Source: CAWIJJ01 sp963836405 (lineage in GTDB: Bacteria > Acidobacteriota > Terriglobia > Bryobacterales > Bryobacteraceae). From it: a stretch of DNA of 64,000 nt. The notes beneath the pieces are model-generated. The model was not told the origin of the DNA, ran no database searches, and saw nothing but the letters and a program-made list of their open reading frames with translations. Made by a program: the position numbers and the translations under genes. Positions 62,960-64,000 of the stretch are shown here, piece after piece. Location of the stretch: assembly GCA_963836405.1 (NCBI GenBank), contig CAWIJL010000005.1, positions 186,001 through 250,000 on the forward strand, written 5' to 3'. Position 1 is the first letter of the stretch. Every line of letters begins with the position of its first letter.

Positions 62960-64000
62960 TCAGTTGCGGGCTGATCCACGCAGGGATTGCAGCTCCGGGT
63001 CTTGCAAAATCGTGGTTTCCGGGTAGCCGGACTTTGCGGCCAGCGCGAGTTGTGCCAGCGCTCTCGGCCGCTGCCGCACCAGTTCGAATACTGTCACGGA
63101 ATTGACCACCACTCTCACGTCTTTTGGCGCGAGTTCCAGCGCCTTGCGGATGTCGCGTTCCGCCGCGGCCCGTTCGCCGAGCTTGGCGGAGTACAGGGCG
63201 CGGCAGCTCAAGGCATAGCCGTTGCGCGGATTGGTGGCGACGGCGCGGCTGGCGACGTCCCTGGCGAGCCGGTAGGTTTCCGGGGCCTTGCCGGCCAGTT
63301 CCGGGGTCCAGCGATAGCTGTCCGCCAGGTTGCCGAGAATCGTATAGGATTTGCCGGCGGCCAGATCGGACGCCTTCTCGTTCCACAAAGCCGCCTCGCG
63401 ATAGCGGCCCTGTTCGAAGCGGACGTTGGCCAGCATCAGGTATGCCGAGGCGGCCGGCTTCGGCTGAATGGCGATGGCGCGCGCCGCCCCTTCGGCCGCG
63501 CGGTCGTACTCCCGCAGGCTGAGGTGGACGCTGGCCAGGTTGCCGAGTGCGATGGCGTTGTCGGGCGTCATGCGCGTGACCTTCGCAAACGCTTCCTCGG
63601 CTTCGCGGTAGCGGCCGCGGTTGTTGAGGAACGTGCCGAAACTGGTGAGCGTGATCCAATCGTCGGGGCGGAGGGTCACGGCTTTGCGGTAAGCGGCCTC
63701 GGCTTCCTCGAAGCGCGACTGCGCGGCCAGCGCCTGCGCGAGGCCGCGGTGGGCCACGGAATTGACCGGGTCGAGTTGGAGCGCGCGTTCGTATTGGCGG
63801 GCGGCGGATTGCGAATCTCCGGTGGCGGCGAACACGGTGCCGAGATTGGCGTGGGCGGCGGCGATACGGTCGTCGATTTCGGTGGCGCGCAGTCCCAGGT
63901 CGCGGGCCTCGTCGAGGTCGCGCAGGTTCTTGGACTCGCGGTACCGGCGCCAGTGCGCTTCGCTCAGGCTGGCGTAGGCGGCGGCGAATCTGGGATCGCG
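62960..64000 (-). CDS. TPR-repeat protein, 5' end outside window
   Basis: At least 346 residues, open at the window edge. Consecutive TPR units are clear: YERALQLDPVNSVAHRGLAQ, YRKAVTLRPDDWITLTSFGT, FAKVTRMTPDNAIALGNLAS, AARAIAIQPKPAASAYLMLA, IRKALELAPKDVRVVVNSV. The C-terminus ends LQDPELQSLRGSARN. The pattern resembles the C-terminal part of the long serine/threonine-kinase or CadC-like TPR proteins common in Acidobacteriota; the N-terminal domain is not in view. A GTG at 63835 is internal, because the frame stays open upstream with good TPR sequence (AAAHANLGTVFAATGD). Confidence 0.8.
   Translation of the reverse strand, partial: RDPRFAAAYASLSEAHWRRYRESKNLRDLDEARDLGLRATEIDDRIAAAHANLGTVFAATGDSQSAARQYERALQLDPVNSVAHRGLAQALAAQSRFEEAEAAYRKAVTLRPDDWITLTSFGTFLNNRGRYREAEEAFAKVTRMTPDNAIALGNLASVHLSLREYDRAAEGAARAIAIQPKPAASAYLMLANVRFEQGRYREAALWNEKASDLAAGKSYTILGNLADSYRWTPELAGKAPETYRLARDVASRAVATNPRNGYALSCRALYSAKLGERAAAERDIRKALELAPKDVRVVVNSVTVFELVRQRPRALAQLALAAKSGYPETTILQDPELQSLRGSARN

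Overview
The window looks like a chromosome segment of a Solibacter/Bryobacter-type acidobacterium (Acidobacteriota, class Terriglobia). It is GC-rich and densely coded. One protein matches the soil-associated TIGR03435 pattern, and another carries the TIGR03437 C-terminal domain expanded in Solibacter. A very large Oar-like TonB-dependent receptor and many secreted hydrolases fit the same group. No tRNA, 16S/23S rRNA, CRISPR array or prophage was seen.

Layout. 0.2-2.9 kb: a secreted ceramidase-like protein and an amidohydrolase, tail to tail. 3.4-22.1 kb: the dominant feature, a two-gene minus-strand operon for two giant proteins (3,583 aa and about 2,636 aa) that I cannot assign to a function. 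22.2-23.2 kb: decayed fragments of two NmrA-like genes sharing a direct repeat of about 93 bp. 23.2-44.3 kb: secreted enzymes and transport for plant-polysaccharide and peptide breakdown: TIGR03435 protein, GH36 alpha-galactosidase, Oar/TonB receptor, M28 and S9 peptidases, GH51 arabinofuranosidase, a pectate-lyase-like/propeller fusion, a serine hydrolase, a beta-propeller glycosidase and an MFS transporter. This stretch also holds a HAF-repeat gene cut by an insertion-sequence remnant. 44.3-45.6 kb: a membrane protein and an RcnB-like small secreted protein. 45.7-50.5 kb: a tightly overlapping plus-strand operon (MFS exporter, TPR protein, polytopic membrane protein, mtaB). 50.5-53.3 kb: dnaX-ybaB-recR preceded by the small SRP RNA. 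53.3-55.7 kb: an APC permease and thiE. 55.7-58.9 kb: a zinc-ribbon membrane protein, an OmpA-like membrane protein, a trypsin-fold protease and a peroxiredoxin. 58.9-64 kb: a nidogen/HExxH/TIGR03437 secreted protein, an AIM24 protein with a zinc ribbon, a 47-aa small protein and the 3' part of a TPR gene that runs off the window.

Sequence quality. Eight otherwise intact genes, including dnaX and mtaB, are broken by single-base indels, most of them one extra base and often an extra C in a CCC run. In every case the total length modulo 3 agrees with the inferred indels. I treat these genes as functional genes carrying assembly errors and annotate their full spans. The NmrA fragments, the HAF gene and the small remnant at 3.1 kb look genuinely degraded.
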